64,000 nt of DNA from Paenarthrobacter ureafaciens (GCF_004028095.1 NZ_SBHM01000001.1:13070-77069), one strand, 5' to 3'. Shown: positions 9,368 to 19,110, counted from the first letter of the stretch. Made by a program: numbers and translations. The notes: generated by a model not told the origin, from the sequence alone.

Positions 9368-9530
9368 GTCATCCGGTTATGGCTAGCATGGCCTTGAAGT
9401 ACCCGATTCCGCATACGCCTGCGGATGAGGGGCGGCCCGGTTAACGGCAGAAGCTGAACTTGGTTGTTGTCCGACCGGTTCTGCGGCTGCGTGATACGAA
9501 TCGTTGCGTTCTTGATCTTGGGGACCGTAA

Positions 9531-10896
<1,366 letters not shown>

Positions 10897-10961
10897 TGTT
10901 ACTTACCATCCCGCCGGGTGATCCTGACCTGACGGAGCGCGAGACGAGCAGGAGGCCAAGG

Positions 10962-11411
10962 ATGCACCAGGAGACCCCGGGCAGCGGGATCGTCGTGGGA
11001 GTTGATGGATCCGAGGCGTCCATCGCAGCGCTGCGTGAGGCCCGCCGGCTTGCTGATGCCACGGGGCAGACTGTGGAGGCCACTGCGTTCTGGGACTATC
11101 CCCAAATAGTTGACGGCTACGTTGCCGTGGGGATCGGTCGCTTTGAAGATGCAGCGGCTGAGATATTGCAGCAGTCGGTGGAGAAGGCCTTCGGCCCGGC
11201 CCTCCCGGACAATGCGGTGACCCGCCTGGTACGCGGCCATCCCCGGCAGGGGCTCATAGAGGCCAGCCGGAACGCCGGCATGGTGGTGGTGGGGCGTCGG
11301 GGGCATGGTGGTTTTGGCGGCCTCCTGCTGGGGTCGGTCAGCTCGGCATGTGTTGCCCATGCCCATTGCCCTGTCCTTGTGGTGCATGCGCCGGAAACAG
11401 ACGTCCACTAG
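10962..11411 (+). CDS. Universal stress protein, single domain
   Basis: 149 residues, one Usp domain. It begins GIVVGVDGSEASIAAL and has the ATP-binding loop GRRGHGGFGGLLLGSVSSACVAHAHCPVLVV, which fits G-2x-G-9x-G(S/T). ATP-binding Usp proteins of this type include Rv2623 of the mycobacterial DosR regulon. The gene has AGGAGG upstream. Its TAG stop lies inside the target duplication of the IS481-family insertion, so the coding sequence is intact. Any transcript continuing into the flavodoxin gene is now interrupted by 1.1 kb of insertion sequence. Confidence 0.9.
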   Translation: MHQETPGSGIVVGVDGSEASIAALREARRLADATGQTVEATAFWDYPQIVDGYVAVGIGRFEDAAAEILQQSVEKAFGPALPDNAVTRLVRGHPRQGLIEASRNAGMVVVGRRGHGGFGGLLLGSVSSACVAHAHCPVLVVHAPETDVH

Positions 11412-11412
11412 G
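11407..11412. repeat. Target-site duplication, left copy
   Basis: ACTAGG, repeated at 12491-12496. It fits the NCTAGN target known for IS481. Confidence 0.85.
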
Positions 11413-12385
11413 TGTAATTCCCACTGAGGTTGTGAACGCGGCTGATGGGGGTTTTGCCTCCGATGCCGGTATGGGTTCGGTGATGATTGTAATGGTGGAG
11501 CCATGCCGGGTAGGTGGCGGCGCGCTCGGTTTCTGAGGTGTAGGGCCGGGCGTAGGCCCATTCGGTGGCGAGGGTGCGGTTGAAGCGTTCCACCTTGCCG
11601 TTGGTTTGGGGTCGGTAGGGGCGGGTGCGCCGGTGTTTGAGGTGCGGTCCCAGGGCTGCTGCGAAGGTCCGGGAGCGGTAGCAGGACCCGTTGTCCGTGA
11701 GCACCGCTTTGACGGTGATGCCGTGGGCGGCGAAGAATGCGGCGGCTCGCAGCCAGAAGGCGGCGGCCGTTTCCTTCTTTTCGTCGTTGAGGATTTCGGA
11801 GTACGCGAGCCGGGTGTGGTCATCGACGGCATGATGCAGGTAGGCATAACCGGTCCCGGCACGGCGGTTCCGCTGCCCCTTGGCGCGTCCGAGGGCGCGG
11901 TGTCCGCCGCCGTCGGGGATGCGCCCAAGCTTCTTGATGTCCACGTGGATCAGGTCTCCGGGGTTCTCGTGCTCGTAGCGCTGCGGTGCAGGTGTGCGAA
12001 CGGGCAGACCGGTGCCCTGATCCAGGCAGGCCAGCCGGGGCATCCGGTACCGGGTCAGGACCTTGCCGACGGTGGAGCGGGCCAAGCCCAGGTGGGCCGC
12101 TATCCGGTGCGGTCCCCACCGCCGATTGAACCTCAACCCCACAATGCGGCGTTCGGTGCGTACGGGGGTGCGTTTCGGGCTCCGCCGCGGGCGGGAGGAC
12201 GCGTCAGCCATGCCGTCCTCACCACGGACCCTGTAGCGGTCCACCCACTTCTTGGCCGTCGCTGGTGAGCATTGAAAACGTTCCGCGGCCCGGCGCAACG
12301 TCCAGCCCTCCTCAACGACCAAACGGGCCAGCTTCGCCCTGGCCTTAGGTGTCAGATCGGCGTTGGCATGGGTAACGTAGGACAA
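11408..12385 (-). CDS. IS481-family DDE transposase
   Basis: An N-terminal HTH (TLRRAAERFQCSPATAKKWVDRYR) is followed by a second HTH (GPHRIAAHLGLARSTVGKVL) and an rve integrase core with the acidic triad in IHVDIKKLG, LTDNGSCYRS and GKVERFNRTL. The length of 325 residues is normal for the family. The TTG start at 12385 is chosen because a perfect AGGAGG lies six bases upstream and homologues begin near SYVTHANADL; another TTG at 12424 is possible. The last sense codon straddles the element boundary and the TAG stop comes from the duplicated target CTAG, not from the element itself. Confidence 0.9.
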   Translation of the reverse strand: MSYVTHANADLTPKARAKLARLVVEEGWTLRRAAERFQCSPATAKKWVDRYRVRGEDGMADASSRPRRSPKRTPVRTERRIVGLRFNRRWGPHRIAAHLGLARSTVGKVLTRYRMPRLACLDQGTGLPVRTPAPQRYEHENPGDLIHVDIKKLGRIPDGGGHRALGRAKGQRNRRAGTGYAYLHHAVDDHTRLAYSEILNDEKKETAAAFWLRAAAFFAAHGITVKAVLTDNGSCYRSRTFAAALGPHLKHRRTRPYRPQTNGKVERFNRTLATEWAYARPYTSETERAATYPAWLHHYNHHRTHTGIGGKTPISRVHNLSGNYT

Positions 12386-12490
12386 CGAGAGCCTCCTGGC
12401 GTCGAGATGAGTGTGGTAACCCAAATCGATACCGGAGGCTTTCGCCTTTTACATCACGCCACGCTGTTCACAACCTCCATGGGAACTACA
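11413..12490 (-). mobile_element. IS481-family insertion sequence, complete
   Basis: 1078 bp bounded by 25-bp imperfect terminal inverted repeats (11413-11437 and 12466-12490, 22 of 25 identical, outer bases TGTA) and by the 6-bp duplication ACTAGG. The boundaries, length and NCTAGN target all fit the family. It separates the universal stress gene from the flavodoxin gene, which would have been about 24 bases apart before insertion. Confidence 0.93.
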
Positions 12491-12496
12491 ACTAGG
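12491..12496. repeat. Target-site duplication, right copy
   Basis: ACTAGG, matching 11407-11412. Confidence 0.85.
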
Positions 12497-12512
12497 GAGC
12501 AGCAGGGGAGCA

Positions 12513-13061
12513 ATGGAAGCTTTGGTGATCTACGAGTCGATGTACGGCAACACCCGGCGGGTCGCGGAGGCCATTGCCGACGGACTGGGTGGGGCAGTTG
12601 CTGCCAGCGTCGTTCCGGTCGGTGATGTTGAGGAGGGACGGATCATCGGATGCGATCTTGTGGTCGTTGGCGGCCCGACCCACGTTCACGGCATGAGCAG
12701 GCCCTCAACCCGGCGACGGGCAGCCGACGTCGGATCCGCCACCGGGGAACTCGACGTGAGTACGCAGATCAACGTAGGCGTCCGCGAATGGTTGGCGGCA
12801 ACCCGCGCGGCTGTGCCCGGGCAGAACGCAGTGGCCTTCGATACGCGGAACCATGGCCTGGAAATCATCACCGGCAGCGCGGCGCGGGGTATCAGCGAAG
12901 GACTGCGCAAAGCCGGATTCCAGCTCCTGGCAGATGGTGAGAGCTTCGAAGTAGGTCCCGGACCAGCAGTGGACCAGGAGGAAATTGACCGGGCCTCCCG
13001 TTGGGGTGCTGAACTGGCGCAATTACTTGTAGAACAACAGACCGGAGAAAATGATGAATGA
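12513..13061 (+). CDS. Flavodoxin-domain protein
   Basis: 182 residues opening with the FMN-phosphate loop LVIYESMYGNTRRVAEAIADGL, then LVVVGGPTHVHGMSRPSTRRR. It binds FMN and probably moves electrons, or acts as a protoporphyrinogen-oxidase/menaquinone-reductase-like flavoprotein. GGGGAGC precedes the ATG. It overlaps the next gene by 8 bases. Before the IS insertion it was probably transcribed from the DosR-like box at 10883; its present promoter is unclear. Confidence 0.85.
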   Translation: MEALVIYESMYGNTRRVAEAIADGLGGAVAASVVPVGDVEEGRIIGCDLVVVGGPTHVHGMSRPSTRRRAADVGSATGELDVSTQINVGVREWLAATRAAVPGQNAVAFDTRNHGLEIITGSAARGISEGLRKAGFQLLADGESFEVGPGPAVDQEEIDRASRWGAELAQLLVEQQTGENDE

Positions 13062-13491
13062 GACGCAGCCTGCCCGACTCGATGGAGCCCGCCACGTCAG
13101 CGAAGAATTATCCCCCGAGCGCTGCTGGGAGCTGCTGCGGTCCGAAGAAACAGGCCGGGTGGGCTTTGTACACCATGGCCGCGTGATGATTCTTCCGGTG
13201 CATTACCTGGTCCGTGACCACGCCATCTATTTTCGGACGGCGCCTTCCGGTTTCATTGGAGAACCGTCGGCCCGGCTCCAGACGTCCTTCCAGGTCGACC
13301 ACACCTGGCCGGACCGGAGCGAAGGCTGGTCGGTACTGGTCAGCGGGCCGTCCTCCCACGTCCTGGAAGAAGAAACCATCAAGGAGCTGTGGGGCAAAGT
13401 GATGCCCGAACCCTGGGCCGGTGGTGAACGGACTCTGTTTATCCGCATCCAGGCGGACCTCATTTCCGGACGCCATGTGCATCTGAGCTAG
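13054..13491 (+). CDS. Pyridoxamine-5'-phosphate-oxidase-fold flavin/deazaflavin-binding protein
   Basis: 145 residues of the split-barrel PNPOx-like type: LSPERCWELLRSEETGRVGFVHHGRVMILPVHYLVRDHAIYFRT. Such proteins bind FMN, F420 or haem; actinobacterial members are often redox or detoxification enzymes, and several mycobacterial homologues sit in stress regulons. The second of two adjacent ATGs (13054) has better spacing from GGAG. It is coupled to the flavodoxin gene. Three further family members occur at 19262, 19816 and 23235. Confidence 0.85.
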   Translation: MNETQPARLDGARHVSEELSPERCWELLRSEETGRVGFVHHGRVMILPVHYLVRDHAIYFRTAPSGFIGEPSARLQTSFQVDHTWPDRSEGWSVLVSGPSSHVLEEETIKELWGKVMPEPWAGGERTLFIRIQADLISGRHVHLS

Positions 13492-13513
13492 GATCAGTGC
13501 CCCTCAAATTCCT

Positions 13514-13580
13514 GGCCCACGCAGACTCCAGGCCACCCAAACTCCCAACCCACCCAAACTCCCAGCCCACGCAAAAATCC
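13514..13580. repeat. Degenerate 17-bp tandem repeats with a G-quadruplex-type strand
   Basis: About four units resembling ACCCACCCAAACTCCCA lie between the convergent PNPOx-like and universal stress genes. CCC tracts at 13536, 13544, 13549, 13553 and 13561 give the minus strand five GGG tracts with loops of 1-5 bases, a canonical G-quadruplex pattern. Confidence 0.7.
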
Positions 13581-13619
13581 GGCTGCCCCTTGCTGGTGAT
13601 CAGCAAGGGGCAGCCGGAT
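13577..13619 (-). terminator. Terminator of the universal stress gene
   Basis: An 18-bp perfect stem (ATCCGGCTGCCCCTTGCT and its complement) around a 7-base loop, followed on the minus strand by TTTTT. It is a strong intrinsic terminator for the leftward gene ending at 13639. Confidence 0.88.
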
Positions 13620-13638
13620 CTGCGTGGGGACGCCGGGG

Positions 13639-14502
13639 TCAGCCCTTGTGCTTGACCGGCTTCACCCTGGTGATGATGGTCGGGCACGGCAGTTTCGCAA
13701 GAACGGCATGTGCGGTGGAACCAAGCATCAGGCGTTTGAAGCTGCCGCGGCCGCGGCTGCCGACAACCAGCAAGGATGCGGTCTTTGCAGCTCCCAGCAG
13801 CGCCTCTGCCGGGCTTCTGTCTGTCTGCAGCACTTGGTGGACCGTGAGGTCAGGGTAGGTATCGGCCAGGCCGGCCACCGTCTCGGCGAGCACCACCCGT
13901 TCTTCTTCCTCGATGATGCCGTTGAAGTCACCGCCCGGCATCCCCCTGCTGAGCCATGGATCCGGGAGCCGGAAGGCGTGCAGCACGGTCAGTTCCTGCC
14001 CTGTCCGGTCGGCCTCGGCAGCGGCGAAGCCCACCGCCTGGATGGATTCTTCGGATCCGTCCGCCCCGACCAGCACGCCTTGGCGGGTGCTGAGGTCATG
14101 TTCGCCGATCACGGCCACCGGGCACTGCGCGACCGCCGCGACCTGGAGCGCACGGTCGGTGAGTGAACCACCAACCCAACTGTGGCCGGAACCGATCACC
14201 ACCATGGAGGCCTTCTTGGACTTTTTCCGCAGCGAGTAACCGGGTGCGCCGTGGACCAGGTCCGTGCTGAGGCTGACCGTCGGTTCCATCTTGGCGGCGC
14301 GGTCCTTGGCATCTGAAAGGAGGGCAGCGCCGGAGTTGCGGATCCAGTCGTTGTAGCCAACAGCGTCATAAGCCCACCTGTCGTCCACGGCATGGACGAG
14401 GAGGACGGGCAACTTCAGCGCGGCCGCCCGGTGCATCGCCCAACGCATTGCCGCTTCACTGCTGGGAGAGTCGCCGACACCGACGACAATGGCCTCACTC
14501 AT
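13639..14502 (-). CDS. Universal stress protein, tandem domains
   Basis: 287 residues with two Usp domains. The first begins AIVVGVGDSPSSEAAMRWA. The second begins GVLVGADGSEESIQAVGFA and ends in the ATP-loop GSRGRGSFKRLMLGSTAHAVLAKLPCPTII. The first domain's loop (GSGHSWVGGSLTDRALQVAAVAQCPVAV) is also near the ATP-binding consensus. GAGGATC precedes the ATG. A near-perfect DosR-like box lies 87-100 bases upstream. Tandem Usp proteins of this size are typical dormancy-regulon members in actinobacteria. Confidence 0.9.
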   Translation of the reverse strand: MSEAIVVGVGDSPSSEAAMRWAMHRAAALKLPVLLVHAVDDRWAYDAVGYNDWIRNSGAALLSDAKDRAAKMEPTVSLSTDLVHGAPGYSLRKKSKKASMVVIGSGHSWVGGSLTDRALQVAAVAQCPVAVIGEHDLSTRQGVLVGADGSEESIQAVGFAAAEADRTGQELTVLHAFRLPDPWLSRGMPGGDFNGIIEEEERVVLAETVAGLADTYPDLTVHQVLQTDRSPAEALLGAAKTASLLVVGSRGRGSFKRLMLGSTAHAVLAKLPCPTIITRVKPVKHKG

Positions 14503-14588
14503 GACTGATCCTCATCTTCTTGAAGGTCGCCCGGTCGCGACGCCGGGTCGTGTCACTCCAGTCTTGACCAGCGCTGATGTGATGGTTA

Positions 14589-14602
14589 GGGCCCTAAGTC
14601 CC
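14589..14602. promoter_or_regulatory. DosR-like box before the tandem universal stress gene
   Basis: GGGCCCTAAGTCCC; the reverse strand reads GGGACTTAGGGCCC, the best match in the window to the remembered mycobacterial DosR consensus (GGGACT core). It lies 87 bases upstream of the start at 14502. Confidence 0.65.
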
Positions 14603-14608
14603 GGAGCA

Positions 14609-14620
14609 GGGCCTAAGCCG
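14609..14620. promoter_or_regulatory. Second, weaker DosR-like box
   Basis: GGGCCTAAGCCG (reverse CGGCTTAGGCCC), 20 bases from the preceding box, i.e. about two helical turns. DosR promoters often have paired sites. Confidence 0.4.
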
Positions 14621-15998
14621 GATCGTTCAAGCTGATCGTCTCCAGGTATTCGGGGACGCGGGCCTTCCAGCCCAGCTCGTGTTTGATGCGCAACCGCAAA
14701 GCATCCGATGCTTCCGGCTCGCCGTGCGTGATGTACGTCATCCGCGGGGCCTTCGGTGCCGTGCGCATCCACCGGATGATGGCATCGGCGTCGGCATGGG
14801 CGCTGTAGCCTTCCAGTTGCACAACTTCGGCCCGGATATGGACGTCCCGGCCGTAGATGCGAAGGTCGCGTGTTCCTGCCGCGAGGGTGGCTCCCCGGGT
14901 CCCGCCGGCCTGATAGCCGCTCAGGACCACCGTGTTCCTGGGATCCCCGCCGTATGCCTCAATGTGATGGAGGACCCTGCCGCCCGTGAGCATCCCGCTG
15001 GCAGAGATGATGATCATGGGCCCTCCCCGAAGGTTCAGGAGCTTGGAATCATCGGCAGTGCGGGTCATGGTGGCCAGCTGGTACATGGCATTGAACTCTT
15101 CGGGCTTGAGGCGATGCTCCTCCGGGTGCTGTTGGTACATGTACGACGCATCAATGGCCATCGGACTGTTGAGATAGATAGGGACCTCGGGTATAGCGCC
15201 TTTCAGTCGGAGCCGCGCCAACTGCAGCAGGAGCGTTTCCGCCCTGCCGACGGCGAAGGCAGCTATCAGAACGACGCCGCCCCGTTTCACCGTGCGCCTC
15301 ACCACATCACCTAATTCGCTTTCCGCATCGCCCGGCGGGTGCTGCCGGTTCCCGTAGGTCGATTCGGTGACGAGCACGTCAACGGCTTCCAGGTCCCGGG
15401 GTGGGTACATAAAGGGATCATCCGCGCGGCCAAGATCACCGGTGAAATGCACCGAGGCGTTTCCGGCCTGGAGCCGGATCTGGGCCGCGCCAAGGATATG
15501 GCCGGCTGGTACGAATACCGCTTCGAAGCCGGTTCCTATCTGCAATGGAGTGTCGAAGTCGACAGGTCGGAAACTCTGCAGTGACCGCGTCGCATCCAAG
15601 GCGGTGTACAGGGGCAGCACGGGGTCGTGCTGGGAGGAACCGGCATGCGCGGCGTGCCTCGCTTCCTCTTCCTGGAGGTGCCCGCTGTCCATCAACAGAA
15701 GCTTGGAGAGTTGGCTCGTCCCCTGCGTGCTGTAGACCGGGCCGCGGAAGCCGTCCCTGACCAGCAGGGGAAGGTACCCGGTGTGGTCAAGGTGGGCATG
15801 GGTCAGGAGGACTGCGTCGATCGACGACGGACTTACCGGGAACGGCCTGCGGTTGCGTTCCCGGAGGCGTTTGTACCCTTGGAAGAGACCGCAGTCCACC
15901 AGCACGCGGGTGCCCTGATGGTCGAGGAGGTACCTGGATCCTGTCACTGTATCTGTAGCCCCCAGGAACCTGAGGCTGGCAACGTCGCTGTTCTTCAT
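14613..15998 (-). CDS. Beta-CASP metallo-beta-lactamase-fold hydrolase (RNase J/CPSF-like)
   Basis: 461 residues. The zinc motif THAHLDHTGYLP starts near residue 67, later ligands are in PAGHILGAAQ and HFTGDLG, and the beta-CASP domain contains SASGMLTGGRVLHHI and the final STYGNRQH/GYSAHADADAIIRW blocks. Homologues are RNA endonucleases/exonucleases of the CPSF73/YsiQ group. GGGAGG precedes the ATG. The 3' end runs through the paired DosR-like boxes of the neighbouring gene, so that promoter lies partly inside this reading frame. A role in RNA turnover under stress is inference. Confidence 0.87.
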   Translation of the reverse strand: MKNSDVASLRFLGATDTVTGSRYLLDHQGTRVLVDCGLFQGYKRLRERNRRPFPVSPSSIDAVLLTHAHLDHTGYLPLLVRDGFRGPVYSTQGTSQLSKLLLMDSGHLQEEEARHAAHAGSSQHDPVLPLYTALDATRSLQSFRPVDFDTPLQIGTGFEAVFVPAGHILGAAQIRLQAGNASVHFTGDLGRADDPFMYPPRDLEAVDVLVTESTYGNRQHPPGDAESELGDVVRRTVKRGGVVLIAAFAVGRAETLLLQLARLRLKGAIPEVPIYLNSPMAIDASYMYQQHPEEHRLKPEEFNAMYQLATMTRTADDSKLLNLRGGPMIIISASGMLTGGRVLHHIEAYGGDPRNTVVLSGYQAGGTRGATLAAGTRDLRIYGRDVHIRAEVVQLEGYSAHADADAIIRWMRTAPKAPRMTYITHGEPEASDALRLRIKHELGWKARVPEYLETISLNDPA

Positions 15999-16030
15999 TG
16001 TTCCTCCCGGACCTCCGTTGGACAGGAAAA

Positions 16031-16061
16031 ATCCGGCGCAGCGGAGTCCGCAGCGCCGGAT
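16031..16061 (-). terminator. Terminator of the SPW protein gene
   Basis: Stem ATCCGGCGC / GCGCCGGAT around 13 bases, followed on the minus strand by TTTTTCCTG. It lies 13 bases beyond the stop of the leftward SPW gene. Confidence 0.75.
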
Positions 16062-16073
16062 GTGTTATTGGGT

Positions 16074-16436
16074 TCAGGGTGCCGCTGCAACGTGGTGGTG
16101 CCGGTATTCCTCGGTGCTTGGCCTGATGGCAAAGGCTGTGACAACCAGGGCGACTGCCCCGGCGATCCATGCCGTCCAGGCTGCTCCGGTAGCCGAGGCG
16201 TAGTTGCCCAGCCAGGGGGCCAGCAGCAGGACTACGGCCACCAGTGCTTGTGCCCACTCAACAACCGGCATTCCCGGGAGGGCGAGGTTGATGGCTCCGC
16301 TGATGACCAGCAGGACACCCAAGGTGACCATCATCGCCGTCGACATTCCTGTTTGGGAGGTCCAGAGGACCGACAGCGCCGTGTAGGCGCCTGCTGCGAC
16401 AACAACGTAATCCTGCCATCGCGTCCACTTCTTCAT
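16074..16436 (-). CDS. SPW-repeat membrane protein
   Basis: 120 residues beginning MKKWTRWQDYVVVAAGAYTALSVLW. About four hydrophobic segments alternate with short loops, and LSVLW and LAPWLGNYAS match the repeated S-P-W-like motif of the SPW family; function unknown. The start at 16436 is set by AAGGAG ten bases upstream; the ATG at 16445 is too close to it. Two DosR-like boxes lie about 100-130 bases upstream in the divergent region shared with the DosR-like gene. Confidence 0.82.
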   Translation of the reverse strand: MKKWTRWQDYVVVAAGAYTALSVLWTSQTGMSTAMMVTLGVLLVISGAINLALPGMPVVEWAQALVAVVLLLAPWLGNYASATGAAWTAWIAGAVALVVTAFAIRPSTEEYRHHHVAAAP

Positions 16437-16533
16437 GGGGATCATGCTCCTTCATTTCCTTGATACCGGAAGCAACCGTTACGTCCCCGGTATCCTGTAG
16501 TTCCAGATTCCCCTTCCACCGGGCTGCGCAACA

Positions 16534-16547
16534 GGGCCGAAAGTCAC
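16534..16547. promoter_or_regulatory. DosR-like box in the SPW/dosR divergent region
   Basis: GGGCCGAAAGTCAC, the exact reverse of the 14-mer at 10883-10896. About 98 bases before the SPW start and 132 before the regulator start. Confidence 0.6.
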
Positions 16548-16556
16548 CGCCCGCGT

Positions 16557-16570
16557 AGGCCTTTGGTCCC
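16557..16570. promoter_or_regulatory. Second DosR-like box in the SPW/dosR region
   Basis: AGGCCTTTGGTCCC (reverse GGGACCAAAGGCCT), 23 bases from the previous box, giving a paired arrangement compatible with autoregulation. Confidence 0.5.
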
Positions 16571-16678
16571 TTGCTTGGATCAGGCGGGCAGACAAGAATC
16601 GGAATGCACCACGTAGGTGCAGAATCCACTACATGGGTTGAGGCTATAGGCGCACGCTGTGCGCCGGACGGGAGGGTC

Positions 16679-17374
16679 ATGTTCGCGGACGCGCCCGCTA
16701 CGAGCGGCGACCACACTCCCGGAGTTTTGCGGGTCTTCATCCTTGACGACCATGAATTGGTACGGCGGGGCCTGCAGGAGCTGTTGGAAAACGAAGGCTT
16801 CCTGGTAGTAGGGATGTCGGGTTCGGCAGAGGAGGCGGCCCGAAGGATCCCGGCGTTGCGGCCGGACATTTCGGTCCTGGACGCGCGCCTGCCGGACGGC
16901 ACCGGCATTGAAGTATGCCGCAACGTCCGGTCGGTCGATCCGTCGCTGAACTGCGTTATTCTCACCAGTTACGACGACGAGCAGGCCCTCAGGGGAGCGA
17001 TCATCGCCGGCGCGGCCGGCTACATACTCAAGGAAATCGGCGGCAGCGACCTGCTGGGTGCTCTGCGCCGCGCGGCGCACGGAGAATCCCTGTTCGACGA
17101 GGCGGTCAAGGCCCGGGTTGTGCAGGGGCTCACCGAACCCAAACGGGACGATCCCAGGCTGGCGGCACTGACGCCCCAGGAGCGGAGGGTCCTGAAGTTC
17201 GTCGGCGAAGGCCTGACCAACCGGCAAATCGGAGAAGAGATGCTGCTGGCAGAGAAGACCGTCAAGAACTACGTGTCCTCCCTGCTGGCCAAGTTGGGAT
17301 TCGAACGCCGGACGCAGGCGGCGGTCTACATGGCGCATAGCCCCGACGAAGCCGACGGCGGGCCCGCGCACTGA
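16679..17374 (+). CDS. dosR: DosR/DevR-like NarL-family response regulator
   Basis: 231 residues. The receiver domain has the acidic pocket ILDDHE (residues 21-26), phosphorylatable Asp68 in SVLDARLPDGTGIE, the switch LTSYDDEQ and GYILKEI. The C-terminal LuxR-type HTH reads LTPQERRVLKFVGEGLTNRQIGEEMLLAEKTVKNYVSSLLAKLGFERRTQAAV. That block is strikingly close to the remembered M. tuberculosis DosR sequence (AEKTVKNYVS.LLAKLG.ERRTQAAV). GGAGGG precedes the ATG at 16679; longer forms from 16571 are unlikely. Unphosphorylated DosR-type regulators respond to haem sensor kinases under low oxygen, NO or CO. The matching kinase lies convergently next to it. Confidence 0.92.
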   Translation: MFADAPATSGDHTPGVLRVFILDDHELVRRGLQELLENEGFLVVGMSGSAEEAARRIPALRPDISVLDARLPDGTGIEVCRNVRSVDPSLNCVILTSYDDEQALRGAIIAGAAGYILKEIGGSDLLGALRRAAHGESLFDEAVKARVVQGLTEPKRDDPRLAALTPQERRVLKFVGEGLTNRQIGEEMLLAEKTVKNYVSSLLAKLGFERRTQAAVYMAHSPDEADGGPAH

Positions 17375-17394
17375 GTAGACCGCGCACTGGACCG

Positions 17395-19110
17395 TCAGCG
17401 CAGGGGAACGGACCACGTCAACGATGTGCCGTCGCCCGGGGTGCTGGTGACGGCACAGGAACCATTGAGGTCGGCTGCCCTCTTTGCCATGTTGGCCAAG
17501 CCGTTTCCTGAACCGGGATGGCGGAAGCCCCGGCCGTCATCCCTGACTTCCACAGTCAGGGCATCGGCCGTCATGCCGACGGTGACGTTGATGGTTTGTG
17601 CGTCCGAGTGCCGCACCGCGTTGCTCAAGGCTTCGGAGATGACTGCCAGCAAGTGCTCGATGACGATCTCGTCCTCCACCACGTCAAGGGCACCGATCAG
17701 GGTGAGGTGGGGCGCGAACGGGAGAGAGGCCGATGCCGACTGCACCGTCTCGACAATCCGGCTGCTGACCAATTGGCGGCCGGCAGCAGCTGCCCGCAGC
17801 GAGTAGATGGTGTTGCGCAGGTCCCGGATGCTGGAATCGAGCTGATCAGTGATGGCGTCGATCCGGTCCGGAGCTTCAGGGGCTGTGGTGTAGCGCCGCA
17901 GGCTCTGGATGCTCAGTCCTGCCGCGAACAGTCTTTGGATGACGAGGTCGTGCAGGTCCCGTGCGATCCGGTCCCTGTCGGTGGAGACCACCGACTCTTC
18001 CCGGTACCTTCGGATTCTGTCCAAGGCAAGGGCCAAGGCTACGTGCGAACCGAACACAGCGGACATTTCCACATCCGTTTGCCTGAACGGTTCGGAGTCG
18101 GAGTCCCGCACCGAGACCAGCAGGCCATAGTGGGTTCCTTGGGCGCTCAAGTCCACGGCCAGTAATTTTGCGGGGTTGGATGGCACGCCCGGGCCAAGGA
18201 GGTTCCAAGGGTCATCCACGGCGGTGCTTCGCCCCGTGAGAGCAATGTCCTTCATCCCGGTCGGACCGACTGTCAGCTTCCGGCCCTTCAGATCGCCGGC
18301 ACCCTTGCCGACGGCAGCGGCCACAGTGTAAGTACCATTCCTGTCTGCCGGAGTCAGTGCGAGTGCCACCAGGCCATCCGTCGGGCGGGCCGCAGCCTCA
18401 GCGACGACGCGGAAAGCAGCGTGCTCGGTGTGGTCCTCCCTGCTGTCCTCCAGCAGGTAGCCGGTGGCATCCATGCAGGCCTCCAGCCAGGATGCCCGCC
18501 GTTGGGCGTCCTCGTACAGTCGGGCATTTTCAATCGCCACGCCGGCGGCCGCGGCAAGTGCCACAGCCAGGTCCTCGTCCTCGGGCGTGAAGTCTTCTCC
18601 ACCTTCCTTTTCCGTGAGGTAAAGATTCCCGAAGACGGCGTCGCGGACCCTGATGGGTACCCCGAGGAACGTTTTCATTGGCGGATGATGTGCGGGAAAT
18701 CCGTAGGATTTGGGATGTTGCCGCAGGTCATGCAGGCGCAGGGGTGCAGGCCCTGTGATCAGGAGCCCCAGTACTCCGTGGCCGGTGGGAAGAGGACCAA
18801 TGCGCTCGGCGAGTTCCTGGTCGATACCGACGGTGACGAAGTGGCTGAGGGTGCTGTCCTCGCCGATGACGCCCAGCGCTCCGTAGCGGGCATGAAGCAA
18901 GTGGCACGCCGAATCCACCACGCGTTTCAGGACCGTTTCCAGGCTCAGTTCTCCGGCAACGGTCACCACGGCTTCGAGCAAGCCCCGGGTCCGTTCCTCG
19001 GCCATGAGCAGTTCGTCCGCCCGGGACATGAAGGTCCGCAAGAGTGCCTCAAGGGGAATGGCGGCCGCCGGTGGTTCGTCCGGTGACGACTGGTAAGGGT
19101 GGCTCATCAT
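17395..19110 (-). CDS. dosS: DosS/DevS-like GAF-GAF histidine kinase
   Basis: 571 residues. GAF-A contains [34 protein letters not shown], with the His motif that binds haem in DosS/DosT. GAF-B follows (about 220-365), then HisKA_3 with His387 in [21 protein letters not shown], and a complete HATPase domain (EALSNAVRHSD N-box, VRDDGRGF and GNGLANMAKRA G-boxes). ATG 19110 has GGAAAG upstream. It is the obvious phospho-donor for the convergent DosR-like regulator 21 bases away. The lack of transmembrane segments suggests a cytosolic gas or redox sensor. Confidence 0.92.
   Translation of the reverse strand: MMSHPYQSSPDEPPAAAIPLEALLRTFMSRADELLMAEERTRGLLEAVVTVAGELSLETVLKRVVDSACHLLHARYGALGVIGEDSTLSHFVTVGIDQELAERIGPLPTGHGVLGLLITGPAPLRLHDLRQHPKSYGFPAHHPPMKTFLGVPIRVRDAVFGNLYLTEKEGGEDFTPEDEDLAVALAAAAGVAIENARLYEDAQRRASWLEACMDATGYLLEDSREDHTEHAAFRVVAEAAARPTDGLVALALTPADRNGTYTVAAAVGKGAGDLKGRKLTVGPTGMKDIALTGRSTAVDDPWNLLGPGVPSNPAKLLAVDLSAQGTHYGLLVSVRDSDSEPFRQTDVEMSAVFGSHVALALALDRIRRYREESVVSTDRDRIARDLHDLVIQRLFAAGLSIQSLRRYTTAPEAPDRIDAITDQLDSSIRDLRNTIYSLRAAAAGRQLVSSRIVETVQSASASLPFAPHLTLIGALDVVEDEIVIEHLLAVISEALSNAVRHSDAQTINVTVGMTADALTVEVRDDGRGFRHPGSGNGLANMAKRAADLNGSCAVTSTPGDGTSLTWSVPLR

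Noticed and set aside
13514..13580. Possible short CRISPR array
   Set aside because: Units are 17 bp, degenerate and without unique spacers; no cas gene is in the window.
14613..15998. Metallo-beta-lactamase as an antibiotic-resistance gene
   Set aside because: The beta-CASP domain motifs place it with RNA-processing nucleases.
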